Shown in pieces: positions 8,127-15,373 of a stretch of 64,000 nucleotides of DNA. The position numbers and the translations under genes are program-made. Location: positions 62,001-126,000 of the forward strand of contig CAKOXO010000001.1 in NCBI GenBank assembly GCA_934130165.1. Reading direction: 5' to 3'. The DNA comes from an uncultured Bacilli bacterium. Lineage in GTDB: Bacteria; Bacillota_I; Bacilli_A; RF39; UBA660. The first letter of the stretch is position 1, and each line of letters begins with the position of its first letter. The notes beneath the pieces were generated by a model. It was not told where the DNA came from. It saw nothing but the letters and a program-made list of their open reading frames with translations, and did not search any database.

Positions 8127-8160
8127 AAAAAAAGACCTTATCTAAATAAGATATCTTTTT
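8127..8160 (-). terminator. Intrinsic terminator after the kinase-like gene
   Basis: Imperfect stem AAAGATATCTTAT/ATAAGGTCTTT with a TTAG loop, followed by a T-run. Confidence 0.7.
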
Positions 8161-8209
8161 CATCTTTTATAACTATTTCAATTAAAACTTAGTATTCCTG
8201 ACTCTGGCA

Positions 8210-8914
8210 CTATTTTCTAAAAAGTTCTACGGGTTTTCTTACATATCTTAATTTTTTTGAAATTTCATACGTAATATCCGTATTAGCAGTTACTTTAATA
8301 TTTACTATTTTACTATCAACAAAAGTTTTATTTTTTTCATAATCTGGGTCAGGCTCAAATGAGTTTATGAGAATGTCTCTAAACAATTTTAATAAGTTTT
8401 TATTATTTAATTTTGATACACCCTTAGGAGACTTTACTGTATAAAATAGGTCTGGATCTATTATTATAATACCATTTTTACCAATCACGGAATTTTTTCT
8501 TTTAACATCATCTGTGCATATCATATTTTCAGAAAAAATCTTAAATAGGTTTTCTAACTCTTTAAAATTATCTAATATATAATCTTTATGTTCAAACAAT
8601 ACATTTACTGAATCATCCGGATAATATTTAGCAGTATAGGCATCAATAGAAAATGGAGATATTCTAAATTTGTTTTTTAGCAACTTAATAAAATTAAAAC
8701 TGCTATAAATATCAAGTAGTTCTATAAAATGGGAATTGTTTATAGATTTCAAAATATCAAACATTTTCTCGTCTAGTTTATTTTTAGAACCAGTTTCAGA
8801 GTAATATTTTTTAAGTATCACATCTTTATTATGTAATATCATAGCACATTGACCACTATTTAAATATTCCATGTCATTTAATTTTAATCTTTTATAATTT
8901 CTATTATAATACAT
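8210..8914 (-). CDS. Minimal protein-kinase-like protein, function unknown
   Basis: A 234-residue protein with a compressed kinase-like layout. A glycine-loop-like NSGQCAMIL sits at residues 19-27, a VILKK lysine at 32-36, a catalytic-loop-like DDVKRKN at 135-141 (retaining D, K and N of D-x-K-x-x-N), and a metal-binding-loop-like IIDPD at 151-155 in place of DFG. The region between is helical and short, and the C-terminal part after DPD is reduced. This could be an active small-molecule or protein kinase, or a pseudokinase. It has its own strong promoter (8942-8970) and terminator. No obvious partner is adjacent. Confidence 0.5.
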   Translation of the reverse strand: MYYNRNYKRLKLNDMEYLNSGQCAMILHNKDVILKKYYSETGSKNKLDEKMFDILKSINNSHFIELLDIYSSFNFIKLLKNKFRISPFSIDAYTAKYYPDDSVNVLFEHKDYILDNFKELENLFKIFSENMICTDDVKRKNSVIGKNGIIIIDPDLFYTVKSPKGVSKLNNKNLLKLFRDILINSFEPDPDYEKNKTFVDSKIVNIKVTANTDITYEISKKLRYVRKPVELFRK

Positions 8915-8941
8915 AGGACCAGCCTCCGAAAAAGTAGAAAT

Positions 8942-8970
8942 ATTATATCATATAAATAATAGTGTATCAA
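8942..8970 (-). promoter_or_regulatory. Strong sigma-A promoter of the kinase-like gene
   Basis: TTGATA (8965-8970), 17-bp spacer, TATAAT (8942-8947). Confidence 0.75.
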
Positions 8971-9012
8971 TATTATACCATGGCGAAACTATTAGAATAT
9001 TTTTTTATTATA

Positions 9013-9037
9013 TAAAAAACAGTCTTATTTCAGACTG
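9013..9037 (-). terminator. Intrinsic terminator after pepF
   Basis: Stem CAGTCT/AGACTG with a six-base loop and TTTTTT. Confidence 0.85.
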
Positions 9038-9056
9038 AATTACTAATAACAGATAA

Positions 9057-10811
9057 TTAATTCTTGTTTAATGATAACGTATCTTGTAATTTTTTTATAT
9101 CTTCTGCCATTACATTAAACCCTGACTCTATTATATCAGTGTTTACTAAATCAATATTTAGTATTTTTAATAAGTCTAATGAATATTGACTGCTTCCAGA
9201 TGATAAAAACTTAATATATTCTTTGCTTGATAATGTTTTTTTATCAATTAAAGAATCTACCACTACGCTTGCCATTAGTAAACCTGTTGCGTATTTATAT
9301 GGATAATAGCTCCATCTATATAGATGGCCAAGTCTAGCCCATTCAATATTTGCTATCTCATCATAAATAATGTCATTTCCATAATATTTTTTTATAATAC
9401 TATTATATTTTTCACGCAAAAGATCTGGTGTTAATTCAGATTTAGTTTTAGTTTTATACAAATCATTTTCAAATTCGGTATACATTGTTTGTTTAAACAC
9501 AGATGAAAAATAATTTTCTATTTCTTTACTTAAATAAAATACTTTTTCCTCATTCGTTTTCGCATTTTCATATAAATACCTATTTAATAAAATTTCATTT
9601 ACTATAGAAGCTGTTTCTCCAACAAATATTGTACTATCTTCGTATATAAATGGTTGCTCCTTTTTTGATAAATAGTAATTAACAATATGCCCTATTTCAT
9701 GAATCATATTTTTTAAATCAATATATCCTCCTCTAAAATTCATGAAAGAATATGTATGCCAAGAAAAAGTTATTGATTGGTGTTTATTTTCATCTAATAA
9801 AGCATCAATATGACCATTAAATAATGTTTTTACAACTTCAATATATTCAGATCCTAACGGTTTTAATGCAGATAATATTATTTCTTTTGCTTCTTCTATT
9901 GAATAATTAAATTTTAATTTATTGTCTAATGAAATTCCAAAATCATACAAATGAGGAACATCTATTTTAAGCAACTTAAATTTAATTGCTAGGTAATCTT
10001 GGATTAATTTCAAGTTATTATTTACTGCTTCAATTAGTTTACTTATAATTTTAGGATTAATATTTTCTTCAAATAATACTTTTTCTAAAACTGAGGTATA
10101 TTTTTCCAAAATAGAGTTTTCTATTCTACAACCATAAATTGTATTTAATAAACTAGCAAAATTAGTTTCCTCCTTTTGAAATGCTTTATTAACAGCAAAA
10201 TATGTTTGTTTTCTTGTTTCTCGATTTCTAGAAGCAATATATTTTCCAAAATTAGATGATGTTATCGTAATTTCTTTACTGCCATCATTTATATTTCCAT
10301 ATTCAATATCTCTAAATAAATTATTATATATACTTAATTGTTCATTTATTTTATCATTGTTCTGATTTATTTTTTTATTTATTTCATCTGATTGTATATG
10401 TTTCTCAAGTCTAAATAAATTATGAAGTGACAATTTGTAAATTTCTAATTTAGAATCATCAGCAATAAAACTAGAAATTTTATCATAGCCCAATTCTAAT
10501 ATTTTTCTATCAATAAATTTTAATACAGTATCAACTTCATTATTAAATGTTTCTGCAACGTTTTTTAGCTCAATACACTCATCATCATTAATGTTTTTAT
10601 AATACATTAATGATCCATAAATTAAAATATTATTACTAATTTCTTTTATTTTCCATTTTTCATCTAGTATCTTTAATAATACTTCAGGATTTAGGTTAAT
10701 ACTTTCATATTTCTTAATATCTTCTAACAATTGTTTCACATTATCTATTGCCTCATAAAAAGCTTGATTATTTTCAAATATTTCTTGTAGATTCCATTCT
10801 AATTTATCCAT
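9057..10811 (-). CDS. pepF: Oligoendopeptidase F-type M3 metallopeptidase
   Basis: A 584-residue cytoplasmic zinc peptidase that trims short peptides. The zinc motif HEIGH lies in DLKNMIHEIGHIVNYYLSK, and the downstream glutamate ligand lies in FVGETASIVNEILL. The N-terminal helical lobe is of normal M3B length, and the C-terminal AxIEWARLGHLYRWSYYPYKYATG region is typical of PepF. GGAGG precedes the ATG. The gene stands alone, with a terminator at 9013-9037. Confidence 0.95.
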   Translation of the reverse strand: MDKLEWNLQEIFENNQAFYEAIDNVKQLLEDIKKYESINLNPEVLLKILDEKWKIKEISNNILIYGSLMYYKNINDDECIELKNVAETFNNEVDTVLKFIDRKILELGYDKISSFIADDSKLEIYKLSLHNLFRLEKHIQSDEINKKINQNNDKINEQLSIYNNLFRDIEYGNINDGSKEITITSSNFGKYIASRNRETRKQTYFAVNKAFQKEETNFASLLNTIYGCRIENSILEKYTSVLEKVLFEENINPKIISKLIEAVNNNLKLIQDYLAIKFKLLKIDVPHLYDFGISLDNKLKFNYSIEEAKEIILSALKPLGSEYIEVVKTLFNGHIDALLDENKHQSITFSWHTYSFMNFRGGYIDLKNMIHEIGHIVNYYLSKKEQPFIYEDSTIFVGETASIVNEILLNRYLYENAKTNEEKVFYLSKEIENYFSSVFKQTMYTEFENDLYKTKTKSELTPDLLREKYNSIIKKYYGNDIIYDEIANIEWARLGHLYRWSYYPYKYATGLLMASVVVDSLIDKKTLSSKEYIKFLSSGSSQYSLDLLKILNIDLVNTDIIESGFNVMAEDIKKLQDTLSLNKN

Positions 10812-10924
10812 TATTATACCTCCAAAAATATTTCAATATTATTATAACATACTTCTTATAATAGATTTTTTATTATTGAAGTACCTGTTAGCATCAAAAA
10901 TTGTAAATACACCTCTATTACAAA

Positions 10925-10948
10925 ATAAAAAAGTGCTAATCAGAGCAC
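10925..10948 (-). terminator. Intrinsic terminator after the relic reading frame
   Basis: Stem GTGCT/AGCAC with loop CTGATT and a TTTTTT tail, starting right after a TAG. Confidence 0.75.
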
Positions 10949-11059
10949 CTATTTTATTTTTATTTCAATCACGAAACCACCTGTAAATGGATAGTGTTCG
11001 TGTAATTCCCATATGGTGTGCCAGTTGAATACGTTTGGAAAAACAAATAAGGTTAATTT
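10949..11059 (-). pseudogene. Relic 36-codon reading frame without a start codon
   Basis: Between a TAG at 11060-11062 and a TAG at 10949-10951, the minus strand encodes a protein-like stretch with good composition (LFVFPNVFNWHTIWELHEHY, then PFTGGFVIEIKIK). No ATG, GTG or TTG lies at its beginning. It ends one base before a terminator, as a real gene end would, so I read it as the surviving C-terminus of a decayed gene. Family unknown. Confidence 0.4.
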
Positions 11060-11067
11060 CTATAATG

Positions 11068-11095
11068 ATTATATCAAATATTTATGAAAAATCAA
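11068..11095 (-). promoter_or_regulatory. Possible promoter upstream of the relic frame
   Basis: TTGATT (11090-11095), 16-bp spacer, TATAAT (11068-11073). Confidence 0.4.
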
Positions 11096-11124
11096 AATAC
11101 GTTATATTATTTTAATTAAAAATT

Positions 11125-11272
11125 GTGACACCACTCTAAAAATGCCAATATCCCACGAATATTCAAAAAATTCAGTTTTGGGAGCAATATATCCCTTATA
11201 AAAAGGGGTTAAATCCAAATTTAATTAAAATTTGGGTGCAATTTTGCAAGTGCAAAATAAGTTTGGTGTCAC
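11125..11272. repeat. MITE-like element bounded by inverted TGGTGTCAC
   Basis: GTGACACCA at 11125-11133 and TGGTGTCAC at 11264-11272 are perfect 9-bp inverted ends. Inside are further palindromes: CCAAATTT/AAATTTGG (11215-11235), TTTTGCA/TGCAAAA and CCCTTAT/AAGGG. Two more GGTGTCA copies lie outside, at about 11311 and 11389. No reading frame is present. It could be a degenerate miniature transposable element or simply folded RNA. Confidence 0.35.
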
Positions 11273-11379
11273 CATATCCCTAGTATTTTCAACAAAAATC
11301 GAAGTTTGTGGTGTCATCGTCTTATCCTGATAGAAAAATTTTAATATAATATTGTCAATTTTGGGAACTAAGGAGCAAC

Positions 11380-11402
11380 AAAAAAGCGGTGTCATCCACC
11401 AC
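11380..11402 (-). terminator. Intrinsic terminator, end of the accessory operon or of a small RNA
   Basis: Stem GTGGTG/CACCGC, loop GATGA, then TTTTTT. Confidence 0.7.
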
Positions 11403-11549
11403 TTTGAGTGTTCTTGAAATCAAGAATTTTCTGAACATTTCTAAACATTTTAGTTAAGTGATAGGCCTTTCGGTCTATCTCGAAATGACCACTTTAAATA
11501 ATTTTTATTAGTGTTAAAGTAGTATAAAAATTTTATTTTTAGGACCTTT
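11380..11549 (-). ncRNA. Possible small RNA downstream of the radical SAM gene
   Basis: A TATAAT at 11556-11561 (no good -35) precedes about 170 nt containing an eight-pair hairpin with a GNRA loop (GATAGACC-GAAA-GGCCTATC, 11461-11480), a TTCTTGA/TCAAGAA palindrome (about 11413-11428) and the terminal hairpin with T-run. It may instead be the 3' UTR of the accessory operon. Confidence 0.3.
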
Positions 11550-11659
11550 TTATTTATTATAGTTAAAAAAAGTTTAATATAATAAATCATTTTGTATATA
11601 CAAAAATAATTATATTGTTGTAAAATTTTAAAAACCTTCTTTTTACTTTAATCTATTTT

Positions 11660-12502
11660 TTAATTACATCCGTCACGTTTATATATTTCTCTTATATTTA
11701 GTTTCTTTGTTAATACATTACCATAATGAACTTGTTCATCATCTCCACCAATCATACGATATAATTCTCCTGTTGGCGATACCATTAATCTAGTATTTAA
11801 TTTAGATGGTAATCTTCCATCAATCCTATAATTTAATCCTAAACTCTTTATATGATCAACAATTTCAAAAAATTGTTCTTCCGATATTTCAAATCTATTC
11901 TTATTAGGAACTGCTCCTCTACCACTTGACGAATTAAACATTCTTAATTTCCAATGATCAATCCCTAGTGTCTCTAAATGATATGCTAATTTTTCTAATT
12001 CATTAATATTTTCTTTATGGACACATGTATTTACTAATACACCTATATCACTCATTTCACGTATCATTTTAATTCTAGAAGATACTATTTCACTATGATT
12101 TATTGTACCTCTAATACTTCTATTTAATTCATCATTACATGATTCATATGGTAATGCCATTGAATCTAAATAATCACGTATTTCTATTAACTTTTCTTTT
12201 GTTAATAATATACCATTAGTACTTAATCTTGTATTTAAACCTTTTTCCTTAGCTTCCTTTATTAATTTTGGAAGATGTGGTAATAATAATGGTTCTCCAC
12301 CAATATATCTATTTTTTGTCAAACCTGTAGCAATCATTTGATCTTGAATTGCCTTATGTGTTTCATAATCTGTTATTTCCTCATATTTTTCTGGGCTAAT
12401 ACAATATGCACATCTTTCTGGACATCCGTGCGTAATAATCCATGATACAATAATATCCTCTTTATGTTCTCCGTCTTCAGTAATATATTTTCTATTTTCC
12501 AT
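11660..12502 (-). CDS. Radical SAM enzyme of an accessory operon, substrate unknown
   Basis: A 280-residue radical SAM protein. The 4Fe-4S cluster motif is C-x3-C-x2-C at Cys27, Cys31 and Cys34 (HGCPERCAYC), and the SAM-binding GGEP lies in RYIGGEPLLLPHL. It has no SPASM or twitch cysteine cluster; the only late cysteine is in the C-terminal RDGCN. Parts resemble the viperin-like branch by eye (LDSMALPYES...ELNRSIRG and HWKLRMF...FEISEEQFFEI), but this is weak without alignment. It is the last gene of a tight same-strand set with a histidine phosphatase, methyltransferase and NUDIX protein; AGGAGG precedes the ATG. Confidence 0.85.
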   Translation of the reverse strand: MENRKYITEDGEHKEDIIVSWIITHGCPERCAYCISPEKYEEITDYETHKAIQDQMIATGLTKNRYIGGEPLLLPHLPKLIKEAKEKGLNTRLSTNGILLTKEKLIEIRDYLDSMALPYESCNDELNRSIRGTINHSEIVSSRIKMIREMSDIGVLVNTCVHKENINELEKLAYHLETLGIDHWKLRMFNSSSGRGAVPNKNRFEISEEQFFEIVDHIKSLGLNYRIDGRLPSKLNTRLMVSPTGELYRMIGGDDEQVHYGNVLTKKLNIREIYKRDGCN

Positions 12503-12514
12503 AACCTATACCTC

Positions 12515-13045
12515 CTAATTCTTATATTTGATTACTTCACAATTTTTCATTTTATATTTTAAATAGTTTTGTTTTTCTGGTTCACCTTCAAAGTAACATC
12601 TTATATAAATACTTACTCCACCATGTGTAACTACTAAAACATCTTCATCTTTATATTTAGTTTTTAATTCATCACAGAATTCTTTTATTCTCTTCCTAAA
12701 ATCTGTAATTGTTTCAATGCCATATCCCGTATTTGGATCATTAAAATCTATATTTTGTGGCACTTCAGTCTTTAATTTACCTTCAAGTTCACCATTACAT
12801 CTTTCAATAATTCTTTCATCAATTATGATATCACCCACATTATCAAGTTGTGATATTATTTGAGCAGTTTGAATTGCTCGTTTTAAAGGACTAGAAATAA
12901 CTTTATCAAATTCTATCTCAGCTAATGCATCTCTCATAATTTTTGCTTGTTCTATTCCTTTTTCATTAATGTCGATATCTGTTCTTCCAGCATATCTACC
13001 TTCTACATTCCAATCTGTTTGTCCATGTCTTACTATATATATCAT
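12515..13045 (-). CDS. Histidine phosphatase (phosphoglycerate mutase-like)
   Basis: A 176-residue histidine-phosphatase-superfamily enzyme. The catalytic histidine lies in IVRHGQTDWN at the N-terminus, and KVISSPLKRAIQTAQI carries the conserved Arg. The acid is in CNGELEGK, and the second His in VVTHGGVSIYIRCYF. The size suits a small phosphomonoesterase of the CobC/GpmB type rather than glycolytic GpmA. Its ATG overlaps the methyltransferase stop (ATGA), so the two are translationally coupled. The substrate is unknown; the operon suggests a nucleotide or modified metabolite. Confidence 0.85.
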   Translation of the reverse strand: MIYIVRHGQTDWNVEGRYAGRTDIDINEKGIEQAKIMRDALAEIEFDKVISSPLKRAIQTAQIISQLDNVGDIIIDERIIERCNGELEGKLKTEVPQNIDFNDPNTGYGIETITDFRKRIKEFCDELKTKYKDEDVLVVTHGGVSIYIRCYFEGEPEKQNYLKYKMKNCEVIKYKN

Positions 13046-13716
13046 TTTAACTTCCTTTCTTCTAATACAAAACCATATAATGCTATTGGTTTGAAAATCT
13101 TTTTAGGATTCTTAATTACATCTAAAAATCTTTTACCAAACGTTTTATAATGATAACCAAATTTCTTAACTATCTTTGCATTACTTTTATTAATTATTGT
13201 AACCCACTCTTTTCTTGTCATAAATCTTTCGTTTCCAAGCATTTTTTTATCAAAATACTTAGTAGGTACACTAAACACGCAAATATCTGAAACTCTTAAT
13301 TGTTCATTAATTAATTCGATTATTTCTTCATCGGAATAGTGTTCTAACACTCCACTACTATGTGTTACTGAGAAAAACTTATCTTTAAATGGTATATTAC
13401 TAATATCACCAAGAACTGTTTTAACAGGATTTTCTTTGCATACTTTTTTAGATAACTCTTTTGTTTGCTTTATCATAGCCTCTTCTAGATCCATTCCATA
13501 TGATTTAATACCCTTACTAGCTAAATATACAGTTGCTTTTCCTGTACCACATCCACATTCTAAAATCGGTTTGTCTTTTGAATATTTTATAACTTGCTTT
13601 AAGAATGGTTGCTTAAGTTTCATCTTTATTTTAAAATACTCATGAAAATTTTCAAATTCTGCATCTATTTTTTCTTTATATAGACTATTCCATATATTTT
13701 TATTATTTACCATCAT
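13042..13716 (-). CDS. Class I SAM-dependent methyltransferase
   Basis: About 224 residues. Motif I is ILECGCGTGKATVYLA, followed by an acidic ribose-binding residue in YGMDLEEAM, GDISNIPFKDKFFSVTHSSGVLEHY (motifs II-IV) and a C-terminal region typical of small-molecule methyltransferases. The ATG at 13716 is preferred: AAAGG lies just upstream, and an in-frame GTG two codons earlier falls too close to that site. The gene overlaps the NUDIX end by 14 nt and the phosphatase start by 4 nt. The substrate is not predictable from sequence. Confidence 0.85.
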   Translation of the reverse strand: MMVNNKNIWNSLYKEKIDAEFENFHEYFKIKMKLKQPFLKQVIKYSKDKPILECGCGTGKATVYLASKGIKSYGMDLEEAMIKQTKELSKKVCKENPVKTVLGDISNIPFKDKFFSVTHSSGVLEHYSDEEIIELINEQLRVSDICVFSVPTKYFDKKMLGNERFMTRKEWVTIINKSNAKIVKKFGYHYKTFGKRFLDVIKNPKKIFKPIALYGFVLEERKLK

Positions 13717-14134
13717 TTTCACCTTTTCTTTCTTTTATATAATACTCTAAAATTTTTTTATCCCTCAACACAATAAATTTACTATGATATAAATTTTCAT
13801 ATTTAGAAGGTTTTAAATTATTAATGCAATCACTTATTAATTTCAATCCTTCATCTAAAGTGACCCATATTAATTTTCCTCCTTCATCTTTTTCTTTTTC
13901 GGTTAAATTTAGTTTTTTTGTATTTCTAATAACCTTTGCTACATAAACATACGAGGTTTGCTTAAAATTATCTTTGCTCTTTTCTTCCTCTATTTTTCCT
14001 AATCTTTCAACTATTTTTACAACACAGCCAGTTTCTTCCTTTATCTCTCTTTTAAATGTTTCTTCTAAACTCTCATCATTTTCTATTCCACCACCAGGTA
14101 ACTTATATTCGTTCTTATTAACTTTATTAAACAA
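13703..14134 (-). CDS. NUDIX hydrolase with an unresolved start
   Basis: NUDIX pyrophosphohydrolase. The NUDIX box is complete: GGGIENDESLEETFKREIKEETG (G-x5-E-x7-R-E-x-x-E-E-x-G). The only conventional start is TTG at 14134, which would remove the first beta strand. The same frame reads back through RDRGIIIRQDGKIAL, a normal NUDIX N-terminus, to a TAG at 14186-14188, without any ATG, GTG or TTG. Either a rare ATT/ATA start near 14158-14164 is used (GAGG lies just upstream), frameshifting occurs from the preceding gene, or the gene has a small indel. The substrate is likely a nucleoside diphosphate derivative. Confidence 0.8.
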   Translation of the reverse strand: MFNKVNKNEYKLPGGGIENDESLEETFKREIKEETGCVVKIVERLGKIEEEKSKDNFKQTSYVYVAKVIRNTKKLNLTEKEKDEGGKLIWVTLDEGLKLISDCINNLKPSKYENLYHSKFIVLRDKKILEYYIKERKGENDGK

Positions 14135-14160
14135 AGCAATTTTACCATCCTGCCTAATAA

Positions 14161-14391
14161 TTATTCCTCTATCTCTCCTATTTGGCTATTATTGTTTAAA
14201 AAGGCATTAATACAATCTTCACGAGATTTTTCATTAAAACCAATAAAATCATCACTATTCATATTTTCGTTATATAAATCATATAATCTTATCTTTTCAT
14301 GTGCCTTACCACCAATTATATCAACATTCCTATATATATCAATATCAAAATGCTCTAATCCACCTTCATATTTTTCCTTTATTATTTGCAC
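14161..14391 (-). CDS. Small acidic protein of unknown function, first gene of the accessory operon
   Basis: A 76-residue protein starting at GTG 14391 with AGGAG upstream. I do not recognise a family. It is rich in acidic and Asn residues (RLYDLYNENMNSDDFIGFNE, then REDCINAFLNNNS). It begins just after the ssrA terminator, with no clear promoter of its own. Its stop falls within the region encoding the apparent N-terminus of the NUDIX protein in another frame, so it might be the front part of a once-fused or frameshifted gene. Confidence 0.5.
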   Translation of the reverse strand: MQIIKEKYEGGLEHFDIDIYRNVDIIGGKAHEKIRLYDLYNENMNSDDFIGFNEKSREDCINAFLNNNSQIGEIEE

Positions 14392-14416
14392 AACTAATCA
14401 ACTCCTCTCAAAGCAT

Positions 14417-14446
14417 ATAAAAAAGGTTAACCGAAATTAACCTTTA
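14417..14446 (-). terminator. Intrinsic terminator after ssrA
   Basis: Stem AAGGTTAA/TTAACCTT with loop TTTCGG-like and a T6 tail, about 40 nt after the tmRNA 3' end. Confidence 0.85.
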
Positions 14447-14483
14447 TTTATATTAAGTCGATTAGTTCGACTAAAAATCACTA

Positions 14484-14826
14484 TGGTGGAGCTGAGGAGA
14501 ATCGAACTCCTGTCCGAAAGTATAGCTACATAAACCTCTACAAGTTTAGTTAACTAATTAAGTTCATCTAATATCCAAGTAGTTAACGACCAAGATAATA
14601 GACTATTCTATATAATTCATTTTAGCTATAGACATTACTAAAATATAATCTACTAAAATTGAATCCTGCCTACTTTACGTAGATAAAAAGTAACAAGATG
14701 CTTTCTATTATTAAGCGAAAGCTAATTGATTATTACTGTTTCCAGTTATATTTAATTTTGCTTGTAACGTAAGCTTACGACTTGCCATCTATGCTCTAAT
14801 ACTCCCGTCGAAACCTAATCAGCCCC
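14484..14826 (-). ncRNA. ssrA: Transfer-messenger RNA (tmRNA)
   Basis: A 343-nt RNA that rescues stalled ribosomes with SmpB. The 5' end GGGGCTG pairs with the 3' CAGCTCC ahead of A-CCA, and the T-arm GGACAGGAGTTCGATTCTCC is classic. The resume codon GCA starts the tag AKLNITGNSNNQLAFA followed by TAA TAA; the terminal LAFA replaces the usual LAA. Pseudoknot-rich sequence fills the centre. Promoter at 14838-14866, terminator at 14417-14446, and smpB directly upstream. Confidence 0.97.
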
Positions 14827-14837
14827 ATGTGGTACAC

Positions 14838-14866
14838 ATTATATCATACTTTCTTATATTTTTAAA
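14838..14866 (-). promoter_or_regulatory. ssrA promoter
   Basis: TTTAAA (14861-14866), 17-bp spacer, TATAAT (14838-14843), 11 bases before the mature tmRNA 5' end. Confidence 0.65.
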
Positions 14867-14930
14867 TAGCAAATAATTTTTTATCAACTTTATATGATAA
14901 ATATTGTATTATAAATACATTATTATTGCT

Positions 14931-15371
14931 CTAATATCTATTTTTTATTTGCTTTTCTATTGATCTTTTAATATCTCTTTCTTTTATAGTCTCTCTTTTA
15001 TCGTAATTATTTTTACCACGACAAACTGCTAGTTCTACTTTTAACTTATTATTTTTAAAATATAGCTTGATTGGAATTAAAGTTAAACCTTGTTGTTCTA
15101 TTTTTTCTTCCAATTTATTTATTTCCTTTTTATGAAGTAATAATTTTCTTGTTCTAGTTTCCTGATGATTAAATATATTTCCCTCTTTATATGGTGATAC
15201 AAACATATTAATTAAAAAAATTTCTTTATTCCTAATAATTGCATAACTATCCTTAATATTACAATTACCTGCCCTTATAGATTTTATCTCTGTACCAGTT
15301 AGTTCTATTCCTGCTTCATATGTATCTTCTATAAAATAGTCATGTCTTGCCTTCCTATTATATATCTCCAT
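14931..15371 (-). CDS. smpB: SmpB, tmRNA-binding protein
   Basis: A 146-residue OB-fold protein that carries tmRNA into stalled ribosomes. Signatures: NRKARHDYFIEDTYEAGIEL, TGTEIKSIRAG, the LLLHKKEI region, and VELAVCRGKNNYDKRETIKERD with a basic C-terminal tail that mimics the anticodon stem. It lies directly upstream of ssrA on the same strand, as in many Bacillota. Its ATG is 2 nt downstream of the capA stop. Confidence 0.97.
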   Translation of the reverse strand: MEIYNRKARHDYFIEDTYEAGIELTGTEIKSIRAGNCNIKDSYAIIRNKEIFLINMFVSPYKEGNIFNHQETRTRKLLLHKKEINKLEEKIEQQGLTLIPIKLYFKNNKLKVELAVCRGKNNYDKRETIKERDIKRSIEKQIKNRY

Positions 15372-15373
15372 TG

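Larger units (their letters stand above)
10812..11659. other. About 850 bp without an intact gene
   Basis: AT-rich stretch downstream of the radical SAM gene. It contains, from high to low, a possible small RNA ending at an intrinsic terminator (11380), several GGTGTCA repeats with a 148-bp inverted-repeat element (11125-11272), a promoter-like site at 11068-11095, a 36-codon relic reading frame and another terminator (10925). I see no rRNA, tRNA, CRISPR array or complete transposase. Confidence 0.7.

Noticed and set aside
14161..14391. Antitoxin assignment for the small acidic protein
   Set aside because: It is small and acidic, but no toxin is paired with it and no DNA-binding fold is visible.
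10812..14826. Direct repeat of the ssrA 3' end marking an integrated island
   Set aside because: I searched the 850-bp region for a copy of the tmRNA 3' terminus and found none; no integrase gene is present, so integration at ssrA is unproven.
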